From NCBI RefSeq assembly GCF_001895005.1, contig NZ_BCXH01000008.1, forward strand, positions 124,001 through 188,000: a stretch of 64,000 nucleotides of DNA, written 5' to 3'. Source of the stretch: Rhodococcus yunnanensis NBRC 103083 (GTDB lineage: Bacteria > Actinomycetota > Actinomycetes > Mycobacteriales > Mycobacteriaceae). Numbering within the stretch: the first letter of the stretch is position 1; each line of letters starts with the position of its first letter. The translations under genes and the position numbers were made by a program. Of the stretch, positions 44,160 through 53,062 are shown piece by piece. The notes under the pieces were generated by a model, which was not told the DNA's origin, made no database searches, and saw nothing but the letters and a program-made list of their open reading frames with translations.

Positions 44160-44699
44160 ATGACCACGCTGGAGACGACCTCGACGCCGACCGCCGAGAC
44201 CGCACTGCGCACCTTGTACTTCGTCCGGTCCGCCTTCGCGATCGTGTGGGCGGCGGCGCTGCTGCTGACCGCGTCGACGGCCGGGCCCCTGCTGACGGTC
44301 GTGCTGGTCGTCTACCCGCTGTTCGACGCGGCCGCCGTGTTCTGGCAGCTGCGATCCCGCGGCGATGCGCGCGTTCCGGAACTGGTGAACATCGTCGTCA
44401 GCGTCGCCGTTGCCGTCGCGCTCGGATGGGCGTCGACGGTGTCGATGTCGGCCGCGCTCGTCGTCTGGGGACTGTGGGCGATCGGCGCGGGCATTCCTCA
44501 GCTGATCACCGCCGTCCGTCGCAGGAGCGCTGGGGGACAGGTCGCCCAGATGTTCAGCGGGGGAATCTCCGTAGTGGCCGGCGCGGCCTTCCTGGCTCAG
44601 GGGCTCGGCGGGGCCGACAGCATCACCGGTGTCGGCGGCTATGCCGTACTGGGTGCGGTCTTCTTCCTGATCTCCGCGTTCCGTCTTCGTACTCGCTGA
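44160..44699 (+). CDS. DUF308-like (HdeD-type) membrane protein
   Basis: 179 residues with about six hydrophobic helices (FVRSAFAIVWAAALLLTAST; LLTVVLVVYPLFDAAAVFW; NIVVSVAVAVALGWAST; ALVVWGLWAIGAGIPQLITA; further C-terminal pair). This is the layout of DUF308/HdeD-like membrane proteins, unknown function, sometimes linked to stress. It has GAAAGAGAGA as ribosome site and is controlled by the TetR operator upstream. Confidence 0.82.
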   Translation: MTTLETTSTPTAETALRTLYFVRSAFAIVWAAALLLTASTAGPLLTVVLVVYPLFDAAAVFWQLRSRGDARVPELVNIVVSVAVAVALGWASTVSMSAALVVWGLWAIGAGIPQLITAVRRRSAGGQVAQMFSGGISVVAGAAFLAQGLGGADSITGVGGYAVLGAVFFLISAFRLRTR

Positions 44700-44779
44700 C
44701 GTTCGTATTCGTGTGAACTTCGCCCGCTCGTAACTCCGGCGCTGCCGAGTGGCCGGAGACGGTACTCACACTGAGGATC

Positions 44780-45913
44780 GTGCGAGTAGCCATCGTTGCG
44801 GAATCGTTCCTACCCAACATGAACGGCGTCACGAACTCGGTGCTTCGCGTTCTGGAGCACCTCGACAGAACAGGTCACGACGCCATCGTCGTGGCACCGG
44901 ACAACCCGTCGGGCCCGCGTGCCGCGGTCGAGCACGGTCGGACTCCGATCCATCGGGTTCCCGCGGTCATGGTTCCGAAAGTCAGCTCACTTCCCGTCGG
45001 GGTGCCGGGACCCGGCCTGACGGCGACACTGCGCGGATTCGCCCCCGACGTCGTGCATCTGGCGTCGCCCTTTCTACTCGGCGCGGGCGGGCTTGCGGCT
45101 GCCAATCGCCTCGGCGTTCCGGCCGTCGCCGTGTATCAGACCGACGTCGCCGGTTTCGCCGAGAGCTACGGACTCGGGTTGACGTCGAAGGCGGCGTGGC
45201 GGTGGACCCGCCGAATTCACCGAGGTGCAGCGCGCACGCTCGCTCCGTCGAGTTCGGCGGTGGAGGCGTTGGAGCTGCACGGAATTCCTCGCGTCCACCG
45301 ATGGGCGCGCGGCGTCGACGCCACCAGGTTCGCTCCGTCGTCGCGTCGGGAATCGCTGCGGGCGCAGTGGTCACCGGAAGGAAAGCTGATCGTCGGATTC
45401 GTCGGGCGGCTGGCACCGGAGAAGCACGTCGAGCGGCTGGCGGCGTTGTCGGACGACGTGCAGCTCGTCGTCGTCGGTGACGGGCCCGAGCGGCCCGCGC
45501 TGGCGAAGCTACTGCCGTCGGCGATCTTCACCGGCCAGCTCGGCGGCGACGAACTCGCGCAGGCATACGCGAGCTTCGACGTCTTCGTGCATCCCGGTGA
45601 GCACGAGACGTTCTGCCAGGCAGTGCAGGAAGCGCTCGCCAGTGGCATCCCGGTCGTCGGGCCGGACGCGGGTGGTCCACGTGATCTGATCTCGCATTGC
45701 CGCAACGGATATCTGCTACCGGTCGATCGGTTCGCCGAACTGCTGCCCAGTGCTGTATCAGCGTTGGCGTCGCCCTCGATGCGCGCGCGGTTCGGCGAGG
45801 CGGCGCGACGCTCGGTTCTGCATCGCACGTGGCCCGCCATCTGCGACGAACTGCTCGGGCACTACCGCGACGTAGCCGGCCTGGAACAGCCACGAACGCT
45901 CCGAACTGCGTGA
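44780..45913 (+). CDS. mgtA: GDP-mannose-dependent alpha-mannosyltransferase MgtA-like (GT4)
   Basis: 377-residue GT4 family glycosyltransferase. The N-terminal acceptor domain contains [20 protein letters not shown] and [15 protein letters not shown]; the C-terminal nucleotide-sugar domain has [19 protein letters not shown] and the Glu motif [19 protein letters not shown]. In mycobacteria the gene between menD and menG (Rv0557, mgtA, formerly pimB) makes mannosylated glycolipids and lipomannan-like products. Symbol given by motif and synteny. GAGGA lies just before the GTG. Confidence 0.88.
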   Translation: MRVAIVAESFLPNMNGVTNSVLRVLEHLDRTGHDAIVVAPDNPSGPRAAVEHGRTPIHRVPAVMVPKVSSLPVGVPGPGLTATLRGFAPDVVHLASPFLLGAGGLAAANRLGVPAVAVYQTDVAGFAESYGLGLTSKAAWRWTRRIHRGAARTLAPSSSAVEALELHGIPRVHRWARGVDATRFAPSSRRESLRAQWSPEGKLIVGFVGRLAPEKHVERLAALSDDVQLVVVGDGPERPALAKLLPSAIFTGQLGGDELAQAYASFDVFVHPGEHETFCQAVQEALASGIPVVGPDAGGPRDLISHCRNGYLLPVDRFAELLPSAVSALASPSMRARFGEAARRSVLHRTWPAICDELLGHYRDVAGLEQPRTLRTA

Positions 45914-45917
45914 CGGC

Positions 45918-45933
45918 TAAGCTCGAGGCCGTG
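45918..45933 (+). promoter_or_regulatory. Possible -10 box for a leaderless menG
   Basis: TAAGCT (45918-45923) is 7 nt before GTG 45931, overlapping the end of the mgtA gene region. No clear -35. Confidence 0.4.
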
Positions 45934-46623
45934 CCAACAAGTTCGCGTGCAACGCTGGAAAAGGACCCACACGAGGTCGCCTCGATGTTCGACGGCGTCG
46001 CCCGCCGCTACGACATCACCAACACGGTCCTGTCCTTCGGTCAGGACCGGAGCTGGCGGAAACTGACGCGGGCCGCGCTCAACCTGAAAGCAGGGGAGAA
46101 GGTCCTCGACCTCGCCGCAGGCACCGGTGTGTCGACCGTCGAACTGACCCGAAGCGGCGCGTGGTGCGTGGCCACCGATTTCTCCAAGGGCATGCTGCAC
46201 GCGGGTGCGGGACGTCCGGTTCCGATGGTCGCGGGTGATGCGATGGCGCTGCCGTACGCCGACGCGAGCTTCGACGCTGCCACCATCTCCTTCGGGCTGC
46301 GCAACGTCTCCGACTTCCAAGCGGGGCTGCGCGAGATCGCCCGCGTCACCAAGCCCGGCGGACGGCTGGTCGTCTGCGAGTTCTCGACTCCCGTGTTCGC
46401 GCCGTTCCGCACGGTGTACATGGAGTACCTGATGAAGGCGCTTCCGGCCGTCGCGCGTGCGGTGTCGAGCAATCCCGACGCGTACGTCTATCTCGCCGAA
46501 TCCATCCGCGCATGGCCGACGCAGGAGGAACTGGCGACGACGATCGCCGACAGCGGATGGTCGAATGTCAAGTGGCGCAACCTCACCGGGGGAGTTGTCG
46601 CGCTGCACCGCGCGGTGCGCTGA
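45931..46623 (+). CDS. menG: Demethylmenaquinone methyltransferase (UbiE/MenG)
   Basis: 230 residues from GTG 45931 ([20 protein letters not shown]). This SAM-dependent C-methyltransferase makes menaquinone from demethylmenaquinone, the last step. Motifs: [23 protein letters not shown]-binding [55 protein letters not shown] and the C-terminal [12 protein letters not shown]. Convergent with the geranylgeranyl reductase-like gene (9 nt between stops). In mycobacteria this gene is sometimes named menH. Confidence 0.95.
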   Translation: MPTSSRATLEKDPHEVASMFDGVARRYDITNTVLSFGQDRSWRKLTRAALNLKAGEKVLDLAAGTGVSTVELTRSGAWCVATDFSKGMLHAGAGRPVPMVAGDAMALPYADASFDAATISFGLRNVSDFQAGLREIARVTKPGGRLVVCEFSTPVFAPFRTVYMEYLMKALPAVARAVSSNPDAYVYLAESIRAWPTQEELATTIADSGWSNVKWRNLTGGVVALHRAVR

Positions 46624-46632
46624 CCAGTCGTA

Positions 46633-47871
46633 TCATGTGAACGGCTGGCGCGAATCGACCTTCAGCGACGCACTTCCCGACGCACGCCAGGCCCGCGCGA
46701 CCACATCGGAATCGGCCTCGGTGACGAGGTTGCCCATCACCCGCACCGCCACGGTCATCAAGGCCCGCGATCGCATCCCGATCGGGCCCGTGGCGGGCAG
46801 GAACCGAGGGACCGTCAGTAGTGCGGCGAGGCGTCGGGCTATGGAGAATGCCTGTCCGTAGTGGCTGCGCAGGAGTGCGGGCCACGCGTGGGTCAGATCC
46901 TTCGTACCGATGAGGTCGGCGATCATGCGGCCACCTTCGAGGCCGTAGTCGATGCCCTCGCCGTTGAGTGGATTGACGCAGGCCGCCGCGTCGCCGATGA
47001 TCGCCCAGTTCTCGCCCGCGACACCCGACACCGCCCCGCCCATGGGTAGCAGCGCCGACGCGACCGCTCGGAGATCGCCGTCGAGCTTCCAGTCCCGACG
47101 GCGTTGTGCCGTATACAGATCCAGCAGCGGACGCAGTGCGCCGGGACCGGGACGCTTTGCCGTCGCGAGCGTACCGACGCCGATGTTCACCTCGCCCGTG
47201 CCGAGCGGAAAGATCCAACCGTAACCGGGCTGCAGCGTCCCGTCGCCGTCGCGTAGTTCCAGGTGCGAGGAGATCCAGGGATCATCGCTGCGCTGAGAGG
47301 AGATGTACGCCCGTGCGGCCACGCCGAACGTGGTGTCCCGGTGCCACTCACGCCCGAGCTTCTTGCCGAGGGAAGATCGGACACCGTCGGCGACGATCAG
47401 TGTGCCGCAGCTGATGTGGTGCGTTCCCTCGGGTCCGGCGAACGTGACCGATCGGACCCGATTGTCGACGCGTTCGACGTCGACCGCCTTGAATCCTTCG
47501 AGCATTCTCGCGCCGGAATCGACTGCCACGCTGCGTATTCGGTCGTCGAGCTCGGTCCGCGGCACCGCGCTACCGACGGTCGGCAGCGATCCGCCCGGCC
47601 ACTCGAGCTGCAACTCCTGGCCGAATCCCGACAGCCTCAGGCCACGGTTCTCGGCACGGCCACGTACCCACTCGCCGAGGCCGAGACGATCGAGCTCCGC
47701 GATCGCCCGCGGAGTCAGGCCGTCACCGCACGTCTTGTCCCGCGGGAACACCGCAGCATCGGCGAGCACGACGTCGTGGCCCGCTCGCGCCGCCCACGCC
47801 GCCGCCGCCGACCCGGCAGGCCCGGCTCCGATGACCAGAACTTCGGCATGGACCGGGATTGGGGGAGTCAC
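46633..47871 (-). CDS. Geranylgeranyl reductase-family FAD oxidoreductase
   Basis: 412 residues from GTG 47871. The FAD dinucleotide site VLVIGAGPAGSAAAAWAARA is at residues 10-30, DKTCGDGLTPRAI follows, and the second FAD motif is AIIGDAAACVNPLNGEGIDY. The family reduces isoprenoid double bonds. In mycobacteria the homologue next to menG and grcC (Rv0561c) is the menaquinone beta-unit reductase MenJ, which saturates one isoprene unit of MK-9. The same function (giving MK(H2)) is likely here by synteny. Confidence 0.9.
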   Translation of the reverse strand: MTPPIPVHAEVLVIGAGPAGSAAAAWAARAGHDVVLADAAVFPRDKTCGDGLTPRAIAELDRLGLGEWVRGRAENRGLRLSGFGQELQLEWPGGSLPTVGSAVPRTELDDRIRSVAVDSGARMLEGFKAVDVERVDNRVRSVTFAGPEGTHHISCGTLIVADGVRSSLGKKLGREWHRDTTFGVAARAYISSQRSDDPWISSHLELRDGDGTLQPGYGWIFPLGTGEVNIGVGTLATAKRPGPGALRPLLDLYTAQRRRDWKLDGDLRAVASALLPMGGAVSGVAGENWAIIGDAAACVNPLNGEGIDYGLEGGRMIADLIGTKDLTHAWPALLRSHYGQAFSIARRLAALLTVPRFLPATGPIGMRSRALMTVAVRVMGNLVTEADSDVVARAWRASGSASLKVDSRQPFT

Positions 47872-48059
47872 CGGTCCAGTATCGCAGTGCGCGCCGTCGG
47901 CTTCGCATCCTCGGGCCATCGCATCCTCGGGGCGTGGGCTGCGGCACCTTCCGTCGCTGTCGCCCACTAGGTTCACTACGGTAGAACCGGGGATGCAGGA
48001 CGCCGACAGCAGCCGCCGCAGAGTAGCCGTTCAGGACGAAGAGGACAGGATCAACAATC

Positions 48060-49208
48060 GTGAGCAGCACAGATGACGTAGGAGTGGAGCCTGCGGAACG
48101 ACCCGGTTTGGGGCGAGTGGAGCCTGCGGAGCGACCCGGTTCAGGGCGAGTGGAGCCTGCGGAACGACCCGGTTTGGGGCGAGTGGAGCCTGCGGAACGT
48201 GAGCGACCTGGTTCGACGGTTGTTGCAGGGGTGGATCTGGTGGATCCGGAGCTCGCACGAACCGTGGCCGCTGGACTGACCAGCGTCGAGGACCTGATGA
48301 TCGCCGAACTGTCCGACGGCGAGGACTTCCTCACCGAGGCTGCGCTGCATCTCGCGAAGGCAGGCGGCAAACGCTTCCGACCTCTGTTCACCGTCCTGAC
48401 CGCTCAGCTGGGCCCGAAACCCACCGACGAATCGGTCGTGACCGCTGCCACCGTCGTCGAGCTCGTCCACCTCGCGACGCTCTATCACGACGACGTCATG
48501 GACGAAGCCGACATGCGTCGCGGCGCCCAGAGCGCCAACTCCAGATGGGGTAACAGCGTCGCCATCCTGGCAGGCGACTACCTCTTCGCCCACGCCTCAC
48601 GGCTGGTGTCCACACTCGGACCCGAGGCTGTCCGCATCATCGCCGACACCTTCGCCGAACTCGTCACCGGACAGATGCGCGAAACGATCGGCGTCAAGAA
48701 GGACGAAGACCCCGTAGCCCACTACCTGCGCGTCGTATGGGAGAAAACCGGGTCGCTGATCGCCGCCTGTGGCCGATTCGGTGGCACGTTCTCCGGCGGC
48801 GACGACATCCACATCGCGGCGCTCGAACGACTCGGCGACGCCGTGGGCACCGCCTTCCAGATCTCCGACGACATCATCGACATCTCCTCGGTATCGGAAC
48901 AGTCGGGCAAGACTCCGGGAACCGACCTCCGCGAAGGCGTCCACACCCTTCCCGTCCTGTACGCACTGCGCGAGGACACCGACGACGGCATCAGGCTGCG
49001 CGAACTCCTCGACGGGCCCGTCACCGACGACGACGCCGTCACCGAAGCCCTCGAGCTCCTCGGACGCTCACCCGGAATGGCCAAGGCCAAGGCGACACTC
49101 GGCGAGTTCGCGGACAAAGCTCACGCCGAACTCGCGAAACTTCCGCAGGGCCCAGCCAACGAAGCCCTCGGGCGGCTCGTCGACTACACCGTCGAACGCG
49201 TCGGCTGA
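48060..49208 (+). CDS. grcC: Polyprenyl diphosphate synthase for the menaquinone side chain
   Basis: 382 residues. Both Asp-rich motifs for allylic and homoallylic substrates are present: LYHDDVMDEADMRRG near residue 143 and QISDDIIDISS near 270; also AGGKRFRPLF. It should make a long all-trans diphosphate (heptaprenyl to nonaprenyl) for MenA. The first ~50 residues are an 11-residue VEPAERPG(L/S)GR tandem repeat encoded by 33-bp repeats; without them the protein has standard length, with the native-like sequence from VVAGVDLVDPELA. The GTG at 48060 follows AGGATC; a start after the repeats is possible. Confidence 0.92.
   Translation: MSSTDDVGVEPAERPGLGRVEPAERPGSGRVEPAERPGLGRVEPAERERPGSTVVAGVDLVDPELARTVAAGLTSVEDLMIAELSDGEDFLTEAALHLAKAGGKRFRPLFTVLTAQLGPKPTDESVVTAATVVELVHLATLYHDDVMDEADMRRGAQSANSRWGNSVAILAGDYLFAHASRLVSTLGPEAVRIIADTFAELVTGQMRETIGVKKDEDPVAHYLRVVWEKTGSLIAACGRFGGTFSGGDDIHIAALERLGDAVGTAFQISDDIIDISSVSEQSGKTPGTDLREGVHTLPVLYALREDTDDGIRLRELLDGPVTDDDAVTEALELLGRSPGMAKAKATLGEFADKAHAELAKLPQGPANEALGRLVDYTVERVG
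48084..48199 (+). repeat. 33-bp tandem repeats in the 5' coding part of the polyprenyl synthase gene
   Basis: Three near-identical 33-bp units (48084-48116, 48117-48149, 48150-48182) and a partial fourth. The core GGAGCCTGCGGAACGACCC is closely related, on the opposite strand, to the repeats after the gene at 49209-49350. Confidence 0.9.
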
Positions 49209-49350
49209 CACACTCCGCAGGCTCGGCTCCTGCATACCGGGTCACTTCGCAGGCTCCGCTCCTGCACTGTGGGTCACTCCGCAGGCTCCGCTCCTGCACT
49301 TCGGGTCACTCCGCAGGCTCCGCTCCTGCACTGTGGGTCACTCCTGGCGG
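49209..49350. repeat. About 32-bp tandem repeats downstream of the polyprenyl synthase gene
   Basis: Four copies of a unit with the core CACTCCGCAGGCTCCGCTCC. The reverse complement of the core (GGAGCCTGCGGAGTGACCC) matches the in-gene 5' repeats with only a few differences. The array starts at the stop codon and ends about 70 nt before htpX. No spacer structure like CRISPR. Confidence 0.85.
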
Positions 49351-49417
49351 GAACCAGAGCGGGTGCCACAGGCGTTCTTCCCTGTAGTGGACAACGCTTG
49401 GAAGGAAGTGGCGACCA

Positions 49418-50278
49418 GTGAGCTACGCGAACGGGGCAAAGACATTCGGGCTGCTCGTGGGTATGTCGGCGCTGATCGTATTCATCGGCGCACTGTTCAA
49501 GAGTCCGGTCATTCTGGCCGGCTCGATCGTTCTTGCCGTCGGCGTCAACGGATACGCCTACTTCAACAGTGCCAAGATGGCGCTGCGGTCGATGCGAGCT
49601 CAGCCGGTGACCGAGGTCGAGGCTCCGATGATGTACAAGATCGTCCGCGAGCTGGCGACCACGGCCCATCAGCCGATGCCCGCCCTCTACATCAGCCCGA
49701 CCAACAACCCGAACGCATTCGCCACCGGGCGCAATCCCCGAAATGCCGCAGTGTGCTGCACCAGCGGAATTCTGCAGATTCTGGACGAGCGTGAACTGCG
49801 CGCAGTTCTCGGACACGAGCTGTCGCACGTCTACAACCGCGACATCCTGATCTCGTCGGTCGCGGGCGCCATGGCAGCGGTCATCTCCGGCCTCGCCAAC
49901 TTCGCGATGTTCGCATCGATGTTCGGCGGGCGCGGCAACGGCGGGGCCAACCCGTTCGCGTTGCTGCTGGTGTCTCTGCTCGGGCCGATCGCGGCGACCG
50001 TCGTCAAACTAGCGGTGTCGCGGTCACGGGAGTACCAGGCCGATCAGTCCGGTGCAGAGCTGACGGGCGACCCGTTGGCACTGGCATCGGCGCTGCGGAA
50101 ACTCGAACGCGGCGTGCAAGCCGCCCCACTGCCTCCTGAGCCGCGTATCGCAGCGGAGTCCCACCTCATGATCGCCAGCCCGTTCCGGGCAGGGGAGAAG
50201 GTCGGCAGGCTCTTCTCGACGCACCCGCCGATGGCGGAGCGGATCGAGCGTCTGGAGCGTATGGCGAGGGGCGGCTAG
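49418..50278 (+). CDS. htpX: Membrane zinc metalloprotease HtpX
   Basis: 286-residue M48 family protease that degrades damaged membrane proteins. Two N-terminal helices ([36 protein letters not shown]), HEXXH motif [12 protein letters not shown] near residue 132, two further helices and the third zinc-ligand region [13 protein letters not shown]. The GTG start follows GGAAGGAAG by about 10 nt. In mycobacteria htpX also follows grcC. Confidence 0.95.
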   Translation: MSYANGAKTFGLLVGMSALIVFIGALFKSPVILAGSIVLAVGVNGYAYFNSAKMALRSMRAQPVTEVEAPMMYKIVRELATTAHQPMPALYISPTNNPNAFATGRNPRNAAVCCTSGILQILDERELRAVLGHELSHVYNRDILISSVAGAMAAVISGLANFAMFASMFGGRGNGGANPFALLLVSLLGPIAATVVKLAVSRSREYQADQSGAELTGDPLALASALRKLERGVQAAPLPPEPRIAAESHLMIASPFRAGEKVGRLFSTHPPMAERIERLERMARGG

Positions 50279-50317
50279 CCCGATCAGCGTGTGTCGACGA
50301 ACCGTAAGTCGACGAAC

Positions 50318-50818
50318 TCAGCGGTAGTTGACGAACTGCAGCGCGATACCGAAGTCCTCGCCCTTGAGCAGCTGCTGCACTGCCTGTAGGTCGTCGCGCT
50401 TCTTGCTGCTGATGCGAAGTTCGTCACCCTGGATCTGTGCCTTGACGCCTTTGGGGCCGTCGTCGCGGATCTTCTTGGTGAGTTTCTTCGCGTTCTCGGT
50501 GGTGATGCCCTGAACGAGCTTGCCGGTCACCTTGTAGACCTTGCCCGACGCGGCCGGATCGTTCGCCTCGAACGCCTTCAGCGACACGTCACGACGGATC
50601 AGCTTCTCCTTGAACACATCGAGGGCGGCCTTGACCTTCTCCTCGGTCTCGGAGGTGATCACGATCACCTCCGCTTCGCCGCTACCGGACCACTCGATGA
50701 CGGTTCCCGAGCCGCGGAAGTCGAACCGGGTCGCCAGCTCCTTCGCTGCCTGGCCCACCGCGTTGTCCACCTCTTGACGGTCGACTTTGCTCACCACATC
50801 GAAGGACGAATCAGCCAC
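50318..50818 (-). CDS. YajQ family nucleotide-binding protein
   Basis: 166 residues from GTG 50818 ([20 protein letters not shown]), with AGGAG 6 nt upstream; a TTG two codons earlier is less likely. Two ferredoxin-like subdomains: [14 protein letters not shown], then [20 protein letters not shown] and [20 protein letters not shown]. The family (YajQ, DUF520) binds nucleotides including c-di-GMP in some bacteria, which is relevant as GGDEF and EAL genes occur in this window. Role here unknown. Confidence 0.92.
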   Translation of the reverse strand: MADSSFDVVSKVDRQEVDNAVGQAAKELATRFDFRGSGTVIEWSGSGEAEVIVITSETEEKVKAALDVFKEKLIRRDVSLKAFEANDPAASGKVYKVTGKLVQGITTENAKKLTKKIRDDGPKGVKAQIQGDELRISSKKRDDLQAVQQLLKGEDFGIALQFVNYR

Positions 50819-50974
50819 TTGCAACTCCTGTGTCGAATCGAATTTGTAGAACTCTCGGTACCGACGTTAGCCCGTCCGCACCCCCGCTATCCACCCGGTT
50901 TGCGTTGGAGGGGCACGTTCGTTGTATTCTTCTCTCCGCGTCGAAGAGGTCGTGAGAAGTCTTCGGTTGCACCC

Positions 50975-51057
50975 GGCAGATTGCCCGAGCGGCCAATGGG
51001 AGCGGACTGTAAATCCGTCGGCTTATGCCTACGTAGGTTCGAATCCTACATCTGCCA
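50975..51057 (+). tRNA. tRNA-Tyr (GTA)
   Basis: 83-nt class II tRNA with acceptor GGCAGAT/ATCTGCC, discriminator A, anticodon GTA in GACTGTAAATC, a long variable arm, and T-arm TAGGTTCGAATCCTA. CCA is not encoded. Confidence 0.97.
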
Positions 51058-51061
51058 CCTG

Positions 51062-51096
51062 GAGACCCCAGCGAGTTGTTCTCGCTGGGGTTTCTA
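51062..51096 (+). terminator. Terminator after tRNA-Tyr
   Basis: Stem ACCCCAGCGAG / CTCGCTGGGGT with loop TTGTT, followed by TTCTATCTT. A clear hairpin with a short T-rich tail, 5 nt after the tRNA. Confidence 0.8.
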
Positions 51097-51208
51097 TCTT
51101 CACGAGGAACCGCACGAAGTGCGCTGAGCATGCAATTTGGTACTCGGCGCCCGGACTGTGTAACCTCTTGAAGGCTTCGGCGCACAGGTAATTGTGCAAA
51201 GATGCCGC

Positions 51209-51281
51209 GCCCCCTTAGCTCAGTCGGTAGAGCGTTTCCATGGTAAGGAAAAGGTCAACGGTTCGATTCCGTTAGGGGGCT
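51209..51281 (+). tRNA. tRNA-Thr (GGT)
   Basis: 73 nt; acceptor GCCCCCT/AGGGGGC, discriminator T, anticodon GGT in TCCATGGTAAGGA, T-arm ACGGTTCGATTCCGT. CCA not encoded. Confidence 0.97.
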
Positions 51282-51361
51282 CGCTGGATTGGATGGTTCG
51301 CCCGGACATATCAGTCGACGAGGTCACTCGGAGATGAGAAGGTGTAGGGGTGAGCACCTGA

Positions 51362-51434
51362 GGCGGTGTAGCTCAGTTGGTAGAGCAAACGACTCATAAT
51401 CGTTGCGTCGCCGGTTCAAGTCCGGTCACCGCTA
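51362..51434 (+). tRNA. tRNA-Met (CAT), elongator type
   Basis: 73 nt; acceptor GGCGGTG/CACCGCT with a G:U first pair as in mycobacterial metT, discriminator A, anticodon CAT in CGACTCATAATCG, T-arm CCGGTTCAAGTCCGG. The closed first pair indicates the elongator rather than the initiator. Confidence 0.95.
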
Positions 51435-51527
51435 CACAAGAAAATGCACGAACATCACACTGCACGAACACAGCAGCATGCACAGTCCTGATTAACCGGA
51501 TCAGATTTACCCGAAAGTAGGCGTCCA

Positions 51528-51695
51528 GTGGCCTCCTCCACCGATGTGCGGCCCAAGATCACCTTGGCCTGCGAGGTTTGCAAGCACCGTAACTACATCA
51601 CCAAGAAGAACCGCCGCAACGATCCCGACCGCCTCGAGCTGAAGAAGTTCTGCTCGAACTGCGGAACGCATCGCGCGCACCGCGAATCTCGCTAG
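51528..51695 (+). CDS. rpmG: 50S ribosomal protein L33 (zinc-binding form)
   Basis: 55 residues from GTG 51528: [20 protein letters not shown] at the N-terminus, and the C-terminal half has [17 protein letters not shown]. The two CxxC pairs (CEVC and CSNC) mark the zinc-containing type. Same place as rpmG2 before hadAB in mycobacteria, 93 nt after tRNA-Met. Short but unambiguous. Confidence 0.95.
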   Translation: MASSTDVRPKITLACEVCKHRNYITKKNRRNDPDRLELKKFCSNCGTHRAHRESR

Positions 51696-51802
51696 TCGCG
51701 GGCCGGCTGCCGGTCTTCGTCTGTAGGCGACGCCACGCGTTAGGCTTACTTCTTTCGCCCTAACAGCTATTGCGTCCTGGGTAGAAAAGGTTCGATTCTC
51801 GC

Positions 51803-52330
51803 GTGACCGAAATACTGCAAGATCCCGCTGCTCACGCTGCCACGATGGTCGGTCACCACTACAAGGTGGAACATCCGTACGAGGTAGGCCGAGAGAAGGT
51901 CCGCGAGTACGCGCGGGCCGTCCAGGACTGGCATCCGGCTCACCACGACGAGGACGCCGCCAAGAGCTTCGGCTACGACGGCCTCATCGCTCCTCTGACG
52001 TTCATTTCGTTGGTCGGAATCATCGCCCAGTCGCGCATGTTCACCGAGTTCATCACGGGTTACGACCCGAGTCAGATCCTCCAGACGGATCAGCGCCTCG
52101 AGTTCCACAAGCCGATCCACGTCGGCGACGAACTGATGTGCGAGGTATTCCTGGAGTCGTTTCGGCAGATGAGCGGCAGCGATATCATCACGACGAAGAA
52201 CATCGTGACCGATCAGAACGGTGAGCTGGTTCAGACCACGTGGACTACCTTGGTCGCTCGGACCGGCGGAGAAGTCGACGAGAACATCGCCCACGCAGTC
52301 AAGGAAGTGATCATGCATGGCGCTTCGTAA
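51803..52330 (+). CDS. hadA: (3R)-hydroxyacyl-ACP dehydratase subunit HadA
   Basis: 175-residue hotdog protein resembling mycobacterial HadA: YEVGREKVREYARAVQDWHP, LIAPLTFISLVGIIAQSRMF, QTDQRLEFHKPIHVGDELMC and ITTKNIVTDQNGELVQTTWT. HadA lacks the catalytic dyad and forms the substrate-binding half of the HadAB dehydratase in FAS-II mycolic acid elongation. GTG 51803; it overlaps hadB by 14 nt. Confidence 0.92.
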   Translation: MTEILQDPAAHAATMVGHHYKVEHPYEVGREKVREYARAVQDWHPAHHDEDAAKSFGYDGLIAPLTFISLVGIIAQSRMFTEFITGYDPSQILQTDQRLEFHKPIHVGDELMCEVFLESFRQMSGSDIITTKNIVTDQNGELVQTTWTTLVARTGGEVDENIAHAVKEVIMHGAS

Positions 52331-52742
52331 TTTCGCGGACGTGACCGTCGGCGAGGAACTGCCCGAGCGCATCGTCAAGCTCACTCGCGGCGACCTGGTC
52401 AACTATGCAGGCGTGTCCGGCGATCCCAATCCGATCCACTGGAGCGACGAAGTCGTCAAGCTCGCGGGTCTGGACAACGTCATCGCACACGGCATGCTCA
52501 CGATGGGCCTCGGCGCGGGCTTCGTCACCTCGTGGCTCGGCGACCCCGGTGCGGTCACCGAGTACAACGTTCGGTTCACCAGCTCCGTCTACGTGCCCGC
52601 AGATTCTGCCGCGTCGGTCGAGTACACGGGCAAGGTCAAGTCGATCGACCCGGATTCGAAGTCGGCTGTCATCGCCATCACCGCACGATCCGAGGGCAAG
52701 AAGATCTTCGGTCGCGCCACGGCAACCGTCCGCCTGGCCTGA
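52317..52742 (+). CDS. hadB: (3R)-hydroxyacyl-ACP dehydratase subunit HadB
   Basis: 141-residue MaoC/hotdog protein with the hydratase 2 catalytic motif YAGVSGDPNPIHWSD (Asp and His) near residues 30-44 and IAHGMLTMGLGAGFVTSWLG. It is the active subunit of the FAS-II dehydratase. Translation is coupled by a 14-nt overlap with hadA. In M. tuberculosis hadC comes next; here the next gene is tRNA-Trp, with no hadC between. Confidence 0.93.
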   Translation: MALRNFADVTVGEELPERIVKLTRGDLVNYAGVSGDPNPIHWSDEVVKLAGLDNVIAHGMLTMGLGAGFVTSWLGDPGAVTEYNVRFTSSVYVPADSAASVEYTGKVKSIDPDSKSAVIAITARSEGKKIFGRATATVRLA

Positions 52743-52749
52743 TCGATCG

Positions 52750-52790
52750 GTGGAACCTGCTGCCGACGGGCAGGGATTTCAGGGTTCCAC
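52750..52790 (+). terminator. Possible hairpin terminator after hadB
   Basis: GTGGAACC / GGTTCCAC arms with an internal CTGCC/GGCAG stem, 8 nt after the hadB stop. Not followed by a T-run, so only weakly terminator-like. Confidence 0.4.
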
Positions 52791-52924
52791 AACCTGTGCA
52801 GTACACTGAGATTTCTGGGGTTGTTCAGCGCTGCGCGCTGCCTAGGCTCTTCTCGGAGAGTCCATCGGGTAGCGCGTATGTTGTGTGATTCCAGAACGGC
52901 CCGATTCGATTCGGATGGGGCCGA

Positions 52925-52997
<73 letters not shown>

Positions 52998-53062
52998 CCC
53001 ATGTTGCAGATACCTCGCCGACGGCGAGGTGGCAATGATTTCGGCTACTGAGAGGAACGACG

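Noticed and set aside
48084..49350. Repeats around the polyprenyl synthase gene considered as a CRISPR array
   Set aside because: Units are contiguous tandem repeats without unique spacers, and no cas gene is nearby.
51209..51281. tRNA cluster considered as an integration (att) site with a genomic island
   Set aside because: No integrase and no direct repeat of a tRNA 3' end found; the flanking genes are conserved housekeeping genes.
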